Assembly (NCBI RefSeq): GCF_012971725.1
Contig: NZ_CP048833.1
Location: forward strand, 930,001 to 994,000
Direction: 5' to 3'
DNA: 64,000 nucleotides
Source of the DNA: Pseudomonas multiresinivorans
GTDB lineage: Bacteria; Pseudomonadota; Gammaproteobacteria; Pseudomonadales; Pseudomonadaceae
Shown here piece by piece: positions 25,008 to 33,770 of this stretch (its first letter is position 1; every line of letters starts with the position of its first letter). Position numbers and translations under genes: made by a program. The notes beneath the pieces were generated by a model. It saw only the letters and a list, made by a program, of their open reading frames with translations. It did no database searches and was not told where the DNA came from.

Positions 25008-25095
25008 TATATCCGATAAAAATCGATTTATGAAGCGAATTGTTCTCGAATATCGCCCGGTGATCCGGATTTATATCGGATATAAATCGATTTAT
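25008..25095. promoter_or_regulatory. AguR operator region with two direct repeats
   Basis: A 24-base sequence occurs twice (25008-25031 and 25072-25095) with three mismatches and 64-base spacing. The second copy contains the perfect palindrome ATTTATATCGGATATAAAT (25069-25087). The region is AT-rich in a GC-rich surrounding and lies upstream of aguA; the second copy overlaps the aguR stop codon. Symmetric sites of this size fit TetR-family dimers. Confidence 0.6.
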
Positions 25096-25727
25096 TTCAG
25101 GGGTGACGGGCGCTTTGGCAGGCAGGGCGGCAGGTACAGCGAGAGGTAGGCATCGATCACCCGCATGCCTTCTTCGGCGAGGCGCTCGGTAATCAGCCCG
25201 TGCCGCTGCACGGAGAGGGCGTAAACGCGATCCCCCAGTTCGATGGCGAGGCTGAACACCTCGATATCCTGCGGCAGTGGTGGCAGCTCGAAATGCCGCT
25301 CGAACAGGGAGCGCATGGCCTGGCCGAGTTGCACGTCATGCTGGCTGTCGGCTTGGGTGACTTCGGCAAGGCCGTGGCTGGCGAGGATCAGTTGGCGCGC
25401 GGCGGCGTCTTCGGCGTACACGGCGAGGGTACGTTGTTCGACCAGTCGTGCGAGGTCGCGCCAGTCGCGCAAGGCGGCGTGATCGACGGGCTGTTCCAGG
25501 CAGGCACGGAAGGCGGCGTGGACGTCATTGGTCAGGCCCTGCAGCAACGCCGGGACGCTGGGGAAGAAGTGATAGACGGAAGAAGGGGGAATGTCCGCGC
25601 GCTCGGCCACCGCGTAGATCGACAGCCCCCCTGCGCCGCTTTCGGCCAGCAGGGCGCGGGCCGCATCGAGGATCACGGCGATTCTTGCCTGGCTGCTGGC
25701 GCGAGGTTTGCGGATGGGAGCGGGCAT
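25092..25727 (-). CDS. aguR: TetR-family repressor of agmatine use
   Basis: Regulator of 211 residues with an N-terminal TetR helix-turn-helix: ARIAVILDAARALLAESG then LSIYAVAERADIPPSSVYHF. The C-terminal part is the ligand-binding helical domain. The start at 25727 has a GGAG site 7 bases upstream; an in-frame ATG 18 codons earlier (25781) has none. In P. aeruginosa AguR represses aguBA and responds to agmatine and N-carbamoylputrescine. Here it sits between a polyamine-binding protein gene and aguA on the same strand, with two repeats upstream of aguA as likely operators. Confidence 0.87.
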   Translation of the reverse strand: MPAPIRKPRASSQARIAVILDAARALLAESGAGGLSIYAVAERADIPPSSVYHFFPSVPALLQGLTNDVHAAFRACLEQPVDHAALRDWRDLARLVEQRTLAVYAEDAAARQLILASHGLAEVTQADSQHDVQLGQAMRSLFERHFELPPLPQDIEVFSLAIELGDRVYALSVQRHGLITERLAEEGMRVIDAYLSLYLPPCLPKRPSPLK

Positions 25728-25782
25728 GGCTGTCTCCGGAGCTGGGCGGCTATTGGACGCCAGCTCCGGTGCGCTCGGCAAG

Positions 25783-26844
25783 TCAGCTGCCGCCGTCGCG
25801 CAGCTTGGCCCAGACTTCGGTGATCACCGGGGCGGTCTTCTCCGGCGCGGTTTCCAGGGCAAACAGGCGGCGCTTGGTTTCCTGGTCCGGGTACAGGCCC
25901 GGCTGGTCGCGCAGGGCGGCATCTAGGAACTGCGCGGAGTCCTTGTTGCCGTTGGGGTAGAGGGTGGCGGCGGTGATCTGCGCGGCGACCTTGGGCTGCA
26001 TCAGGTAGTCGATGAACTTCAGGGCCTGGTCCGGGTGTTCGGCGGCGGTGGGGATCACCAGGTTGTCGATGAACAGCACCGAGCCTTCCTGCGGCACCAC
26101 GAAGCGAACCGGCTGGCCGGCGTTGGCGGCGCCCAGGGCGTCGCCGACCCAGGCCATGGCGACGCACAGCTTGCCGGCGTTGAGGTCCTGGATGTAGCGC
26201 TCGCTGTCGATGTAGCGCAGGTTCGGGCGCAGCTGCGCGAGTACCTCGCCGGCACGGCGGATCTGCGACGGCGCGCTGCGGGCGAAGTTGCGGCCCTGGT
26301 AATTCATCAGCACCGAGAAGGCTTCGTCCGGCGCGTCCAGGATGCTCATGCCGCAAGCTTTCAGGCGCTGGCTCTGCTGTGGGTCGAACATCACGCTCCA
26401 GCTGTCGGGCAGCTTGCCGCCGTAGGCCTTCTCCGCTTCGGGTTCGTTGATTGCCAGGCCCACGGCGCCCCACAGATAAGGTATGGCGTGCTGGTTGTTG
26501 GGGTCGACGGCGGCCAGCTTGCTCAGCAACTGGGTGTCGAGGTGGCTGCGGTTGGGCAGCTTGCTGAAGTCCAGGGCCTGGATGCGCTTGTCGCGGATCA
26601 GCGCCGGCAGGTCGTTGTGCGAAGGCACGGCTACGTCGATCTTCTCACCGCTCTCCAGGGCCTTCTTGACCTCTTCGGCGGTGCTGTAGGTCTTGTAGTC
26701 GACGCGGATGCCGGTGTCCTTCTCGAAGTCCTTGAGCACTTCGGGAGCGATGTAGTCGTTCCAGTTGTAGACATGGATGACTTGCTCCGCCCAGGCGGAA
26801 AGCGGGCACAACAGCATCAGAATCAAGGCGTACAGGCGTGGCAT
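25783..26844 (-). CDS. Polyamine ABC transporter substrate-binding protein
   Basis: Periplasmic binding protein of 353 residues of the PotD/PotF family. The signal peptide ends near residue 19 (LSAWA). The mature N-terminus EQVIHVYNWNDYIAPEVL carries the conserved polyamine-binding tryptophan/aspartate segment. AIPYLWGAVGLAIN near 145 and SERYIQDLNAGKLCVAMAW near 235 are also family motifs. The start at 26844 has GGGAG upstream; the frame extends a further 68 codons without a signal sequence. It is first in a minus-strand operon with aguR and aguA, so agmatine or putrescine is a likely ligand. It has no permease partner and may share the spu permeases. Confidence 0.87.
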   Translation of the reverse strand: MPRLYALILMLLCPLSAWAEQVIHVYNWNDYIAPEVLKDFEKDTGIRVDYKTYSTAEEVKKALESGEKIDVAVPSHNDLPALIRDKRIQALDFSKLPNRSHLDTQLLSKLAAVDPNNQHAIPYLWGAVGLAINEPEAEKAYGGKLPDSWSVMFDPQQSQRLKACGMSILDAPDEAFSVLMNYQGRNFARSAPSQIRRAGEVLAQLRPNLRYIDSERYIQDLNAGKLCVAMAWVGDALGAANAGQPVRFVVPQEGSVLFIDNLVIPTAAEHPDQALKFIDYLMQPKVAAQITAATLYPNGNKDSAQFLDAALRDQPGLYPDQETKRRLFALETAPEKTAPVITEVWAKLRDGGS

Positions 26845-27052
26845 TGGCGATCTCCCTGAATGAACCACGTAATCAGCGGATGCGGCATTCGCCGCTCGAT
26901 AGCGCGACAGCAAAGACACGACAGACGCGATGGCGCCCGGGCGGGCGGATGGAGACATCGCGAGCAGGAAGGAACGACGGATGTGACTCGCCCTGGCGCC
27001 CCTCCTCGCCGTTGCGATGTCGCAGTTCCCCGGGTGTGCCAGAGGCACAAGG

Positions 27053-27078
27053 AAACGCCGGCACGAGGGCCGGCGTTT
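27053..27078 (-). terminator. Terminator-like hairpin after spuI
   Basis: Perfect 10-bp stem AAACGCCGGC / GCCGGCGTTT with a 6-base loop, 10 bases after the spuI stop on the minus strand; only a short T-run follows. Confidence 0.6.
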
Positions 27079-27088
27079 CGTTTACCAC

Positions 27089-28468
27089 TTATACGGTGTG
27101 CAAGTACCAGTTGTACTCGAGATCGGAGATCGAATACTCGAACTCCTGCATCTCATGCTCCTTGCACGCGACGAAGATGTCGATGTACTCGGGGCTGATG
27201 TACTTGTTCATCACGTCGCTGTCGTCCAGCTCGCGCAGGGCATCGCGCAAGTTGTTCGGCAGGCTCTGTTCCAGCTGCTCGTAGGCGTTGCCTTCGATCG
27301 GCGCGCCCGGCTCGACCTTGTTGGTCAGGCCGTGGTGGACGCCCGCCAGTACAGCCGAGAGCAGCAGGTACGGGTTGGCGTCGGCACCGGCGACGCGGTG
27401 TTCCAGGCGCACCGCTTCCGGCGCTCCGGTCGGCACGCGCAGGGCGACGGTACGGTTGTCCAGGCCCCAGCTCGGCGCGTTCGGCACGAAGAAGGCCGAA
27501 CCGAAACGGCGGTACGAGTTGACGTTCGGGCAGAGGAACGCCATCGACGCCGGCAGGGTCTCGAGCACACCGCCGATCGCGTGGCGCAACGCGGCGTTCT
27601 GCTCGGGATCCTCGCTGGTGAAGATGTTCCTGCCGTCCTTGTCGAGCAGCGAGACGTGGACGTGCAGACCGTTGCCAGCCTGACCCGGGTAGGGCTTGGC
27701 CATGAAGGTCGAGTCCATCTCGTGGTCGTAGGCGACGTTCTTGATCAGGCGCTTGAGCAGGACTGCGTAGTCGCAGGCCTTCAGGGCGTCGTCAACGTGG
27801 TGCATGTTGACTTCGAACTGGGCCGGGGCGCTTTCCTTGACGATCGCGTCGGCGGGGATGCCCTGGGCGCGGGCGCCGTCGATGATGTCCTGCAGGCAGT
27901 CGGCGTACTCATCGAGGTCATCGATGGAGTAGACCTGAACGGACTGCGGACGTTTGCCGGAGATCGGCGAGCGCGGCGGCTGCGGACGGCCGTTCACGTT
28001 CTCCTGGTCGATCAGATAGAACTCGAGCTCGAAGGCGGCGACGATGGTCAGGCCGATATCGGTGAATTTCTGCACCACCTGACGCAGTACTTCACGAGGG
28101 TCGGCGAAGAACGGCTGGCGCTCTTCCATTTCGTGCATGGTCATCAGCAGCTGCGCGGTCGGGCGCTTCTGCCAGGGTTCCATGGAGAGAGTGTTGGGGA
28201 TCGGGAAACAGACGCGGTCCGCGTCGCCAATGTCCAGGCCGAGGCCGGTGCTTTCCACGGTGGAGCCGGTGATGTCGAGAGCGAAGAGAGAGGCGGGGAG
28301 GTTGATGCCCTTCTCATAGACTTTGGGCAGGTTGGTGCGTTCGATGCGCTTGCCGCGGACCACACCATTCATGTCTGCAATAAGGAGGTCGACGAACTGG
28401 ACCTCGGGGTGTTCCTTCAGGAACTCACTCGCTTCTTCGAGCGACACGGCACTCTGGGGTACCGACAT
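27089..28468 (-). CDS. spuI: Gamma-glutamylpolyamine synthetase SpuI
   Basis: Glutamine-synthetase-like ligase of 459 residues that attaches glutamate to putrescine or other polyamines with ATP. The GS fold is clear: DLLIADMNGVVRGKRI near 28, AAFELEFYLIDQENV near 147, FMAKPYPGQAGNGLHVHVSL near 260, then NRTVALRVP near 330 and GADANPYLLLSAVLAG near 355. It is PA0296 (also called pauA1) in P. aeruginosa. It is divergent from spuA across a 278-base regulatory region. Its leader has AACAATAA directly before the ribosome binding site (28481-28488), which fits Hfq/Crc control. SpuB is the second GS-like enzyme of the locus. Confidence 0.93.
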   Translation of the reverse strand: MSVPQSAVSLEEASEFLKEHPEVQFVDLLIADMNGVVRGKRIERTNLPKVYEKGINLPASLFALDITGSTVESTGLGLDIGDADRVCFPIPNTLSMEPWQKRPTAQLLMTMHEMEERQPFFADPREVLRQVVQKFTDIGLTIVAAFELEFYLIDQENVNGRPQPPRSPISGKRPQSVQVYSIDDLDEYADCLQDIIDGARAQGIPADAIVKESAPAQFEVNMHHVDDALKACDYAVLLKRLIKNVAYDHEMDSTFMAKPYPGQAGNGLHVHVSLLDKDGRNIFTSEDPEQNAALRHAIGGVLETLPASMAFLCPNVNSYRRFGSAFFVPNAPSWGLDNRTVALRVPTGAPEAVRLEHRVAGADANPYLLLSAVLAGVHHGLTNKVEPGAPIEGNAYEQLEQSLPNNLRDALRELDDSDVMNKYISPEYIDIFVACKEHEMQEFEYSISDLEYNWYLHTV

Positions 28469-28480
28469 GATGTCACACCT

Positions 28481-28488
28481 TTATTGTT
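28481..28488 (-). promoter_or_regulatory. Hfq/Crc-type CA motif before spuI
   Basis: AACAATAA on the minus strand matches AANAANAA and adjoins the AAGG ribosome binding site of spuI. Confidence 0.45.
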
Positions 28489-28662
28489 AAAAATTTCAAT
28501 CATTCGAAAGCTGAGGTGTGAGTCAATCCGAATTGGCAAGGGTTGTCAATGTCGCACCAAAGTGGGGCGCATCGGTCGTGATGGGCCGTTTTTGGGGCGT
28601 TTCAAGCCGCTTTTGATGAGCGGAGAGCCTTTGCTGGCGGGCTGTTCAGTGGGGCGTGTTTG

Positions 28663-28692
28663 ATTTTTTACATGGCTATTGTGTAAAAAAAT
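28663..28692. promoter_or_regulatory. Inverted repeat in the spuI-spuA divergent region
   Basis: TTTTTTACA and TGTAAAAAA are separated by 9 bases, about 55 bases upstream of spuA in an otherwise GC-rich region. The symmetry and position suggest an operator; PauR-type regulators are known for polyamine genes, but the binding protein here is not known. Confidence 0.45.
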
Positions 28693-28746
28693 GAACAAGG
28701 CTAAGCTCGGCCTCAAGCCCATAACACTTACAAACACGGGTGTCCC

Positions 28747-29496
28747 ATGTCTCGCCTGCCGTTAATCGGCGTGTCCGCCTGCATCAAGCAGATCGGTTCC
28801 AAACCCTACCATGTTGCTGGCGACAAATACCTCAGAGCGCTGATCTCCGGGGCCTCGGGCATTCCTTTGATCATTCCCTCCCTGGGCGATGCCATCGACC
28901 AGGAAGACATGTTGGCCGCGTTCGACGGCCTGCTCTTCACAGGCTCGGCGTCGAACGTCGAGCCCCATCATTATAGTGGCTCCGCCAGCATTGCAGGCAC
29001 CCCTCATGATCCCGAGCGCGACAGCACGACGCTGCCGCTGATCCGCCGCGCCGTCGCGGCCGGGATTCCGGTGCTGGGCATCTGCCGCGGCTTCCAGGAA
29101 ATGAACGTCGCCTTCGGCGGTTCGCTGCACCAGAAGGTGCACGAGGCCCCGGGCTTCATGGATCACCGCGAACCCGCCGGTGAGCCGATCGAAATCCAGT
29201 ATGGGCTGCGGCACGTCGTCGACGTGCAGCCGGGCGGCGTTTTCGCCGGTATCGGGCTACCCTCGCAGTTCCAGGTCAACTCTATTCACGGCCAGGGCGT
29301 TGATCGTCTGGCGCCCGGCCTTCGTGTAGAAGCTCTGGCGCCTGACGGGTTGGTTGAAGCCTTCTCCGTCGAAGGTGCGGCCTTTGCCGTCGGGGTGCAG
29401 TGGCACCCGGAATGGCAGGTCGAAACGAACCCCAACTATCTCGCTATCTTCCAGGCATTCGGCAAAGCCTGCAGCAAGAGGGCGGGGAACCGCTGA
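28747..29496 (+). CDS. spuA: Gamma-glutamyl-GABA hydrolase SpuA
   Basis: Class I glutamine amidotransferase-like hydrolase of 249 residues, of the PuuD type, that releases glutamate from gamma-glutamylated intermediates of polyamine breakdown. The nucleophile is Cys113 in VLGICRGFQEMN, and the triad His is in VQWHPEW near 220 followed by a Glu. The start ATG follows CGGGTGTCCC, a weak ribosome binding site. It is PA0297 in P. aeruginosa and leads the spuABCDEFGH gene series. A GC-rich hairpin spans its stop codon and the gap to spuB. Confidence 0.92.
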   Translation: MSRLPLIGVSACIKQIGSKPYHVAGDKYLRALISGASGIPLIIPSLGDAIDQEDMLAAFDGLLFTGSASNVEPHHYSGSASIAGTPHDPERDSTTLPLIRRAVAAGIPVLGICRGFQEMNVAFGGSLHQKVHEAPGFMDHREPAGEPIEIQYGLRHVVDVQPGGVFAGIGLPSQFQVNSIHGQGVDRLAPGLRVEALAPDGLVEAFSVEGAAFAVGVQWHPEWQVETNPNYLAIFQAFGKACSKRAGNR

Positions 29497-29518
29497 GTCC
29501 GGCGTTGGGGCCGGGCTC
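29495..29518 (+). other. GC-rich hairpin between spuA and spuB
   Basis: Stem GAGTCCGGC / GCCGGGCTC (9 pairs, one G-U) with a 6-base loop that begins at the spuA stop codon. No T-run follows. Similar hairpins occur at 30903 and 34972. Confidence 0.5.
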
Positions 29519-29536
29519 TCAAACCCTGAGGTCTTT

Positions 29537-30895
29537 ATGACTAGCAAGTTAGACCAGCTCAGTGGCTGGTTGAAGGAACGCAAGATCACTGAAGTGGAAT
29601 GCATGATCGCCGACCTGACCGGGATCGCCCGGGGCAAGATCGCGCCGACTGCGAAATTCCTCAACGAGAAGGGCATGCGCCTGCCGGAGAGCGTTCTCCT
29701 GCAGACCGTGACCGGTGACTACGTCGAGGATGACATCTATTACGACCTGCTGGACCCGGCCGACATCGATATGGTCTGCCGCCCGGACGAGAATGCCGTG
29801 TTCCTCGTCCCCTGGGCCATCGAGCCGACCGCGATGGTCATCCACGATACCTACGACAAGCTGGGCAACCCCATCGAGCTGTCGCCGCGCAACGTCCTCA
29901 AGCGCGTCCTCCAGCTTTACGCCGAAAAGGGCTGGAGGCCGATCGTGGCTCCGGAGATGGAGTTCTACCTGACCAAGCGCAGCGACGACCCCGACTACCC
30001 GCTGCAGGCTCCGGTGGGCCGTTCCGGCCGCCAGGAGACCGGTCGCCAGTCCTTCTCCATCGACGCGGCGAACGAATTCGACCCGCTGTTCGAAGACATG
30101 TACGACTGGTGCGAACTGCAGGGCCTGGATCTGGACACCCTGATCCATGAAGAAGGCACCGCGCAGATGGAGATCAACTTCCGTCACGGCGATGCCCTGG
30201 ACCTGGCCGACCAGATCGTGGTGTTCAAGCGCACCATGCGCGAGGCCGCCCTCAAGCACAACGTGGCCGCGACCTTCATGGCCAAGCCGATGACCGGCGA
30301 GCCGGGCAGTGCCATGCACCTGCACCAGAGCATCGTTGACATCAAGACCGGCAAGAACATCTTCTCCAACGCCGACGGCAGCATGAGCGAGCTGTTCCTG
30401 CACCACATCGGTGGCCTGCAGAAGCTGATCCCCGAGGCGCTGCCGCTGTTCGCGCCGAACGTCAACTCGTTCCGCCGCTTCCTGCCCGACACCTCGGCGC
30501 CGGTGAACGTGGAATGGGGCGAAGAGAACCGCACCGTGGGCCTGCGCGTACCGGATTCCACCCCGGACAACCGCCGCGTGGAGAACCGCCTGGCCGGCGC
30601 TGATGCCAACCCCTACCTGGCCCTCGCCGCCAGCCTGCTGTGCGGCTACATCGGCATGGTCGAAGGCCTCAAACCCAGTGCACAGGTCAAGGGCCGCGGC
30701 TATGAACGGCGTAACCTGCGCCTGCCGCTGACCATCGAGGCCGCACTGGAGTGCATGGAAGGCAGCAAGACCCTGGAGAAATACCTGGGTGACAAGTTCA
30801 TTCGGGGCTACGTCGCGGTGAAGCGCGCCGAGCACGAGAACTTCAAGCGAGTAATCAGTTCCTGGGAGCGCGAGTTCCTCCTGCTTTCTGTCTGA
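29537..30895 (+). CDS. spuB: Gamma-glutamylpolyamine synthetase SpuB
   Basis: Second glutamine-synthetase-like ligase of the locus, 452 residues. Motifs parallel SpuI: CMIADLTGIARGKI near 23, VAPEMEFYLTKRSDD near 137, FMAKPMTGEPGSAMHLHQS near 248, NRTVGLRVPDSTP near 330 and GADANPYLALAASLL near 355. Start ATG at 29537; the frame also runs upstream through the end of spuA, but that part only overlaps spuA. It is PA0298 (pauA2) in P. aeruginosa. SpuI and SpuB probably differ in polyamine preference. Confidence 0.92.
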   Translation: MTSKLDQLSGWLKERKITEVECMIADLTGIARGKIAPTAKFLNEKGMRLPESVLLQTVTGDYVEDDIYYDLLDPADIDMVCRPDENAVFLVPWAIEPTAMVIHDTYDKLGNPIELSPRNVLKRVLQLYAEKGWRPIVAPEMEFYLTKRSDDPDYPLQAPVGRSGRQETGRQSFSIDAANEFDPLFEDMYDWCELQGLDLDTLIHEEGTAQMEINFRHGDALDLADQIVVFKRTMREAALKHNVAATFMAKPMTGEPGSAMHLHQSIVDIKTGKNIFSNADGSMSELFLHHIGGLQKLIPEALPLFAPNVNSFRRFLPDTSAPVNVEWGEENRTVGLRVPDSTPDNRRVENRLAGADANPYLALAASLLCGYIGMVEGLKPSAQVKGRGYERRNLRLPLTIEAALECMEGSKTLEKYLGDKFIRGYVAVKRAEHENFKRVISSWEREFLLLSV

Positions 30896-30902
30896 TCGGC
30901 GT

Positions 30903-30927
30903 GGGGTCCGGCGCGAGGCCGGGCCCC
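30903..30927 (+). other. GC-rich hairpin between spuB and spuC
   Basis: Stem GGGGTCCGGC / GCCGGGCCCC (10 pairs, one G-U) with a GCGAG loop, followed by GTGTTTCTT. It may attenuate read-through or stabilise the upstream mRNA. Confidence 0.55.
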
Positions 30928-30956
30928 GTGTTTCTTAGAGAAGAGGTTTTATCAAG

Positions 30957-32324
30957 ATGACTAACCAGACCAGCGCCAACACCCAACACTGGCAGGCGCT
31001 CAGCCGCGATCACCACCTGGCTCCGTTCACCGATTACAAGCAGCTGAACGAGAAGGGTGCGCGCATCATCACCAAGGCCGAAGGCGTGTACCTGTGGGAC
31101 AGCGAGGGCAACAAGATCCTCGACGGCATGGCTGGCCTGTGGTGCGTGAACGTCGGTTACGGTCGCAAGGAACTTGCTGAAGCCGCCTACAAGCAGATGC
31201 AGGAACTGCCCTACTACAACCTGTTCTTCCAGACCGCCCACCCGCCGGTACTGGAGCTGTCCAAGGCCATCGCCGACATCGCTCCCGAAGGCATGAACCA
31301 CGTGTTCTTCACCGGCTCGGGTTCGGAGTCCAACGACACCGTGCTGCGCATGGTCCGCCACTACTGGTCGATCAAGGGTCAGCCGCAGAAGAAAGTGGTC
31401 ATCGGCCGCTGGAACGGCTACCACGGCTCCACCGTCGCCGGCGTCAGCCTGGGCGGCATGAAGGCGCTGCACGAGCAGGGTGACCTGCCGATCCCGGGTA
31501 TCGAGCACATCGCTCAGCCCTACTGGTTCGGTGAAGGCGGCGACATGGACCCGGAAGAGTTCGGCGTCTGGGCTGCCGAGCAGCTGGAGAAGAAGATTCT
31601 CGAAGTCGGCGAAGACAAGGTCGCCGCCTTCATCGCCGAGCCCCTGCAGGGCGCGGGCGGTGTGATCATTCCGCCGAAAACCTACTGGCCGAAGATCCGC
31701 GAAATCCTCGCCAAGTACGACATCCTGTTCATCGCCGACGAAGTCATCTGCGGCTTCGGCCGTACCGGCGAATGGTTCGGCAGCCAGTACTTCGGCAACG
31801 CCCCGGACCTGATGCCGATCGCCAAGGGCCTGACCAGCGGCTACATCCCCATGGGCGGTGTGATCGTTCGCGACGAGATCGTCCATACCCTGAATGAGGG
31901 TGGCGAGTTCTATCACGGCTTCACTTACTCTGGTCACCCGGTAGCTGCTGCGGTGGCGCTGGAGAACATCCGCATCCTGCGCGAAGAGAAGATCGTCGAG
32001 CGAGTGAAGAACGAAACGGCACCGTATTTGCAACAGCGCTGGCAAGAGCTGGCCGACCATCCCCTGGTAGGCGAAGCCCGCGGGGTAGGCCTGGTGGCAG
32101 CACTGGAGCTGGTGAAGAACAAGAAGACCCGCGAGCGCTTCGAAGGCAAGGGTGTCGGGATGCTGTGCCGCGAGCACTGCTTCCGCAACGGTCTGATCAT
32201 GCGCGCGGTGGGAGACACTATGATTATCTCGCCGCCGCTGGTGATCGAGAAATCGCAGATCGATGACCTGATCACCCTGGCGCGCAAGTGCCTCGATCAA
32301 ACCGCCGCAGCCGTTCTGTCTTGA
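30957..32324 (+). CDS. spuC: Putrescine-pyruvate aminotransferase SpuC
   Basis: Class III PLP-dependent aminotransferase of 455 residues that transfers the amino group of putrescine (and other polyamines) to pyruvate. The PLP lysine is Lys290 in MPIAKGLTSGY; the aspartate that contacts the pyridine ring is in FIADEVICGFGRTG near 262; FFTGSGSESNDTVLRM near 118 binds the phosphate. It is PA0299 in P. aeruginosa. Length is normal for the omega-transaminase family. Confidence 0.95.
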   Translation: MTNQTSANTQHWQALSRDHHLAPFTDYKQLNEKGARIITKAEGVYLWDSEGNKILDGMAGLWCVNVGYGRKELAEAAYKQMQELPYYNLFFQTAHPPVLELSKAIADIAPEGMNHVFFTGSGSESNDTVLRMVRHYWSIKGQPQKKVVIGRWNGYHGSTVAGVSLGGMKALHEQGDLPIPGIEHIAQPYWFGEGGDMDPEEFGVWAAEQLEKKILEVGEDKVAAFIAEPLQGAGGVIIPPKTYWPKIREILAKYDILFIADEVICGFGRTGEWFGSQYFGNAPDLMPIAKGLTSGYIPMGGVIVRDEIVHTLNEGGEFYHGFTYSGHPVAAAVALENIRILREEKIVERVKNETAPYLQQRWQELADHPLVGEARGVGLVAALELVKNKKTRERFEGKGVGMLCREHCFRNGLIMRAVGDTMIISPPLVIEKSQIDDLITLARKCLDQTAAAVLS

Positions 32325-32419
32325 GTCTTTCACCAGACCTTTGACAGACTGCGCCTGTGCGTTGGCCAGGCTCACCGGGTGGTGACGGAAGGAGATGTCC
32401 ACGCCACCCGGAACATCAA

Positions 32420-32427
32420 AAAAACAA
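32420..32427 (+). promoter_or_regulatory. Hfq/Crc-type CA motif before spuD
   Basis: AAAAACAA, fitting AANAANAA, stands next to the ACGGAG ribosome binding site of spuD. Confidence 0.4.
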
Positions 32428-32441
32428 ACGGAGCTACCCGC

Positions 32442-33542
32442 ATGTTCAAGACCTTCGGCAAATCCCTGCTCGCTGTAACGCTGGCAGGCGCTGTGGCTGG
32501 TATGGCGCAGGCTGATGACAAGGTGCTGCACGTCTACAACTGGTCGGACTACATCGCGCCGGACACGGTCGACAAGTTCACCAAGGAAACCGGAATCAAG
32601 GTCGTCTACGACGTCTACGACAGCAACGAAGTGCTGGAAGCCAAGCTGCTGGCCGGCAAGTCGGGCTACGACATCGTGGTGCCGTCCAACTCCTTCCTCG
32701 CCAAGCAGATCAAGGCGGGCGTGTACGTGCCGCTGGACAAGTCCAAGCTGCCGAACTGGAAGAACCTGAACCCGGACATCATGAAGACCCTGGAGATCAG
32801 TGACCCGGGCAACCAGTACGCGATCCCCTACATGTGGGGCACCATCGGCCTGGGTTACAACCCGGACAAGGTCAAGGCCGCGCTGGGCGACAACGCCCCG
32901 GTGGACTCCTGGGACCTGGTGTTCAAGCCGGAAAACATCCAGAAGCTGAAGTCCTGCGGCGTGAGCTTCCTCGACTCGCCGACCGAAATGCTCCCGGCGG
33001 CCCTGCACTACCTGGGCTACAAGCCGGATAGCCAGGACCCGAAAGAGCTGAAGGAAGCCGAGGCGCTGTTCCTGAAGATCCGTCCGTACATCTCCTACTT
33101 CCACTCCTCCAAGTACATCTCCGATATCGCCAACGGCAACATCTGCGTGGCTGTGGGCTACTCGGGCGACGTGTACCAGGCCAAGTCCCGCGCTGAAGAA
33201 GCCAAGAACAAGGTCACCGTGAAGTACAACATTCCGAAGGAAGGTGCTGGCGCGTTCTTCGATACCGTTGCCATTCCGAAGGATGCCGAGAACCAGGAAG
33301 CCGCGCTGAAGTGGATCAACTTCCTGCTCGAGCCGGCCGTCATGTCCGAGATCACCAACGTCGTGCAGTTCCCGAACGGCAACGCCGCGGCCACCCCGAT
33401 GGTGAACGAGGCGATCCGCAACGACCCGGGCGTGTATCCGACTCCGGAAACCATGAAGAAGCTGTACGCCTTCCCGGATCTGCCGGCGAAGACTCAGCGT
33501 CTGATGACCCGCAGCTGGACCACCATCAAGTCCGGCAAGTAA
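32442..33542 (+). CDS. spuD: Putrescine-binding periplasmic protein SpuD
   Basis: Substrate-binding protein of 366 residues of the PotF family, with a signal peptide ending near residue 25 (GMAQA). Mature start DDKVLHVYNWSDYIAPDTVD; AIPYMWGTIGLGYN near 128 and YFHSSKYISDIANGNICVAVGYSGD near 220 match polyamine-binding motifs. In P. aeruginosa SpuD (PA0300) prefers putrescine. It is about 60% similar by eye to SpuE, the next gene. An alternative ATG 21 codons earlier would lose the signal peptide context. A stable hairpin follows the gene. Confidence 0.94.
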   Translation: MFKTFGKSLLAVTLAGAVAGMAQADDKVLHVYNWSDYIAPDTVDKFTKETGIKVVYDVYDSNEVLEAKLLAGKSGYDIVVPSNSFLAKQIKAGVYVPLDKSKLPNWKNLNPDIMKTLEISDPGNQYAIPYMWGTIGLGYNPDKVKAALGDNAPVDSWDLVFKPENIQKLKSCGVSFLDSPTEMLPAALHYLGYKPDSQDPKELKEAEALFLKIRPYISYFHSSKYISDIANGNICVAVGYSGDVYQAKSRAEEAKNKVTVKYNIPKEGAGAFFDTVAIPKDAENQEAALKWINFLLEPAVMSEITNVVQFPNGNAAATPMVNEAIRNDPGVYPTPETMKKLYAFPDLPAKTQRLMTRSWTTIKSGK

Positions 33543-33588
33543 TCGGGTAGTCGCTGCCGCCTGACGCAGCAGCGGATGGTCCGGGACT

Positions 33589-33616
33589 GCGGCGGGGGAG
33601 TGCCCTCCCTCGCCGC
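33589..33616 (+). other. Stable hairpin between spuD and spuE
   Basis: A 12-bp GC-rich stem (GCGGCGGGGGAG / CTCCCTCGCCGC, one G-U pair) with a TGCC loop and no T-run. Placed after a binding-protein gene, it may stabilise the spuD mRNA and favour excess binding protein. Confidence 0.55.
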
Positions 33617-33747
33617 TACCGGCAGCAACAAACAGCTTCCATCGGTGGAATGGCTGCGCAAGCCCTGGCGCTCTCGTGCTGATGAAGGGTTCGGCGCTAC
33701 CCACGGACCGGCCGTCGAAACCCCGGCAGCAACCGACTGAAGTAGTA

Positions 33748-33755
33748 AAAAACAA
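33748..33755 (+). promoter_or_regulatory. Hfq/Crc-type CA motif before spuE
   Basis: AAAAACAA, fitting AANAANAA, immediately before the GAGAGGA ribosome binding site of spuE. Confidence 0.45.
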
Positions 33756-33770
33756 CGAGAGGACTCACGT

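Noticed and set aside
30855..33755. Minus-strand frame of 966 codons opposite spuC and spuD
   Set aside because: Antisense of two well-defined genes; composition is typical of such readings.
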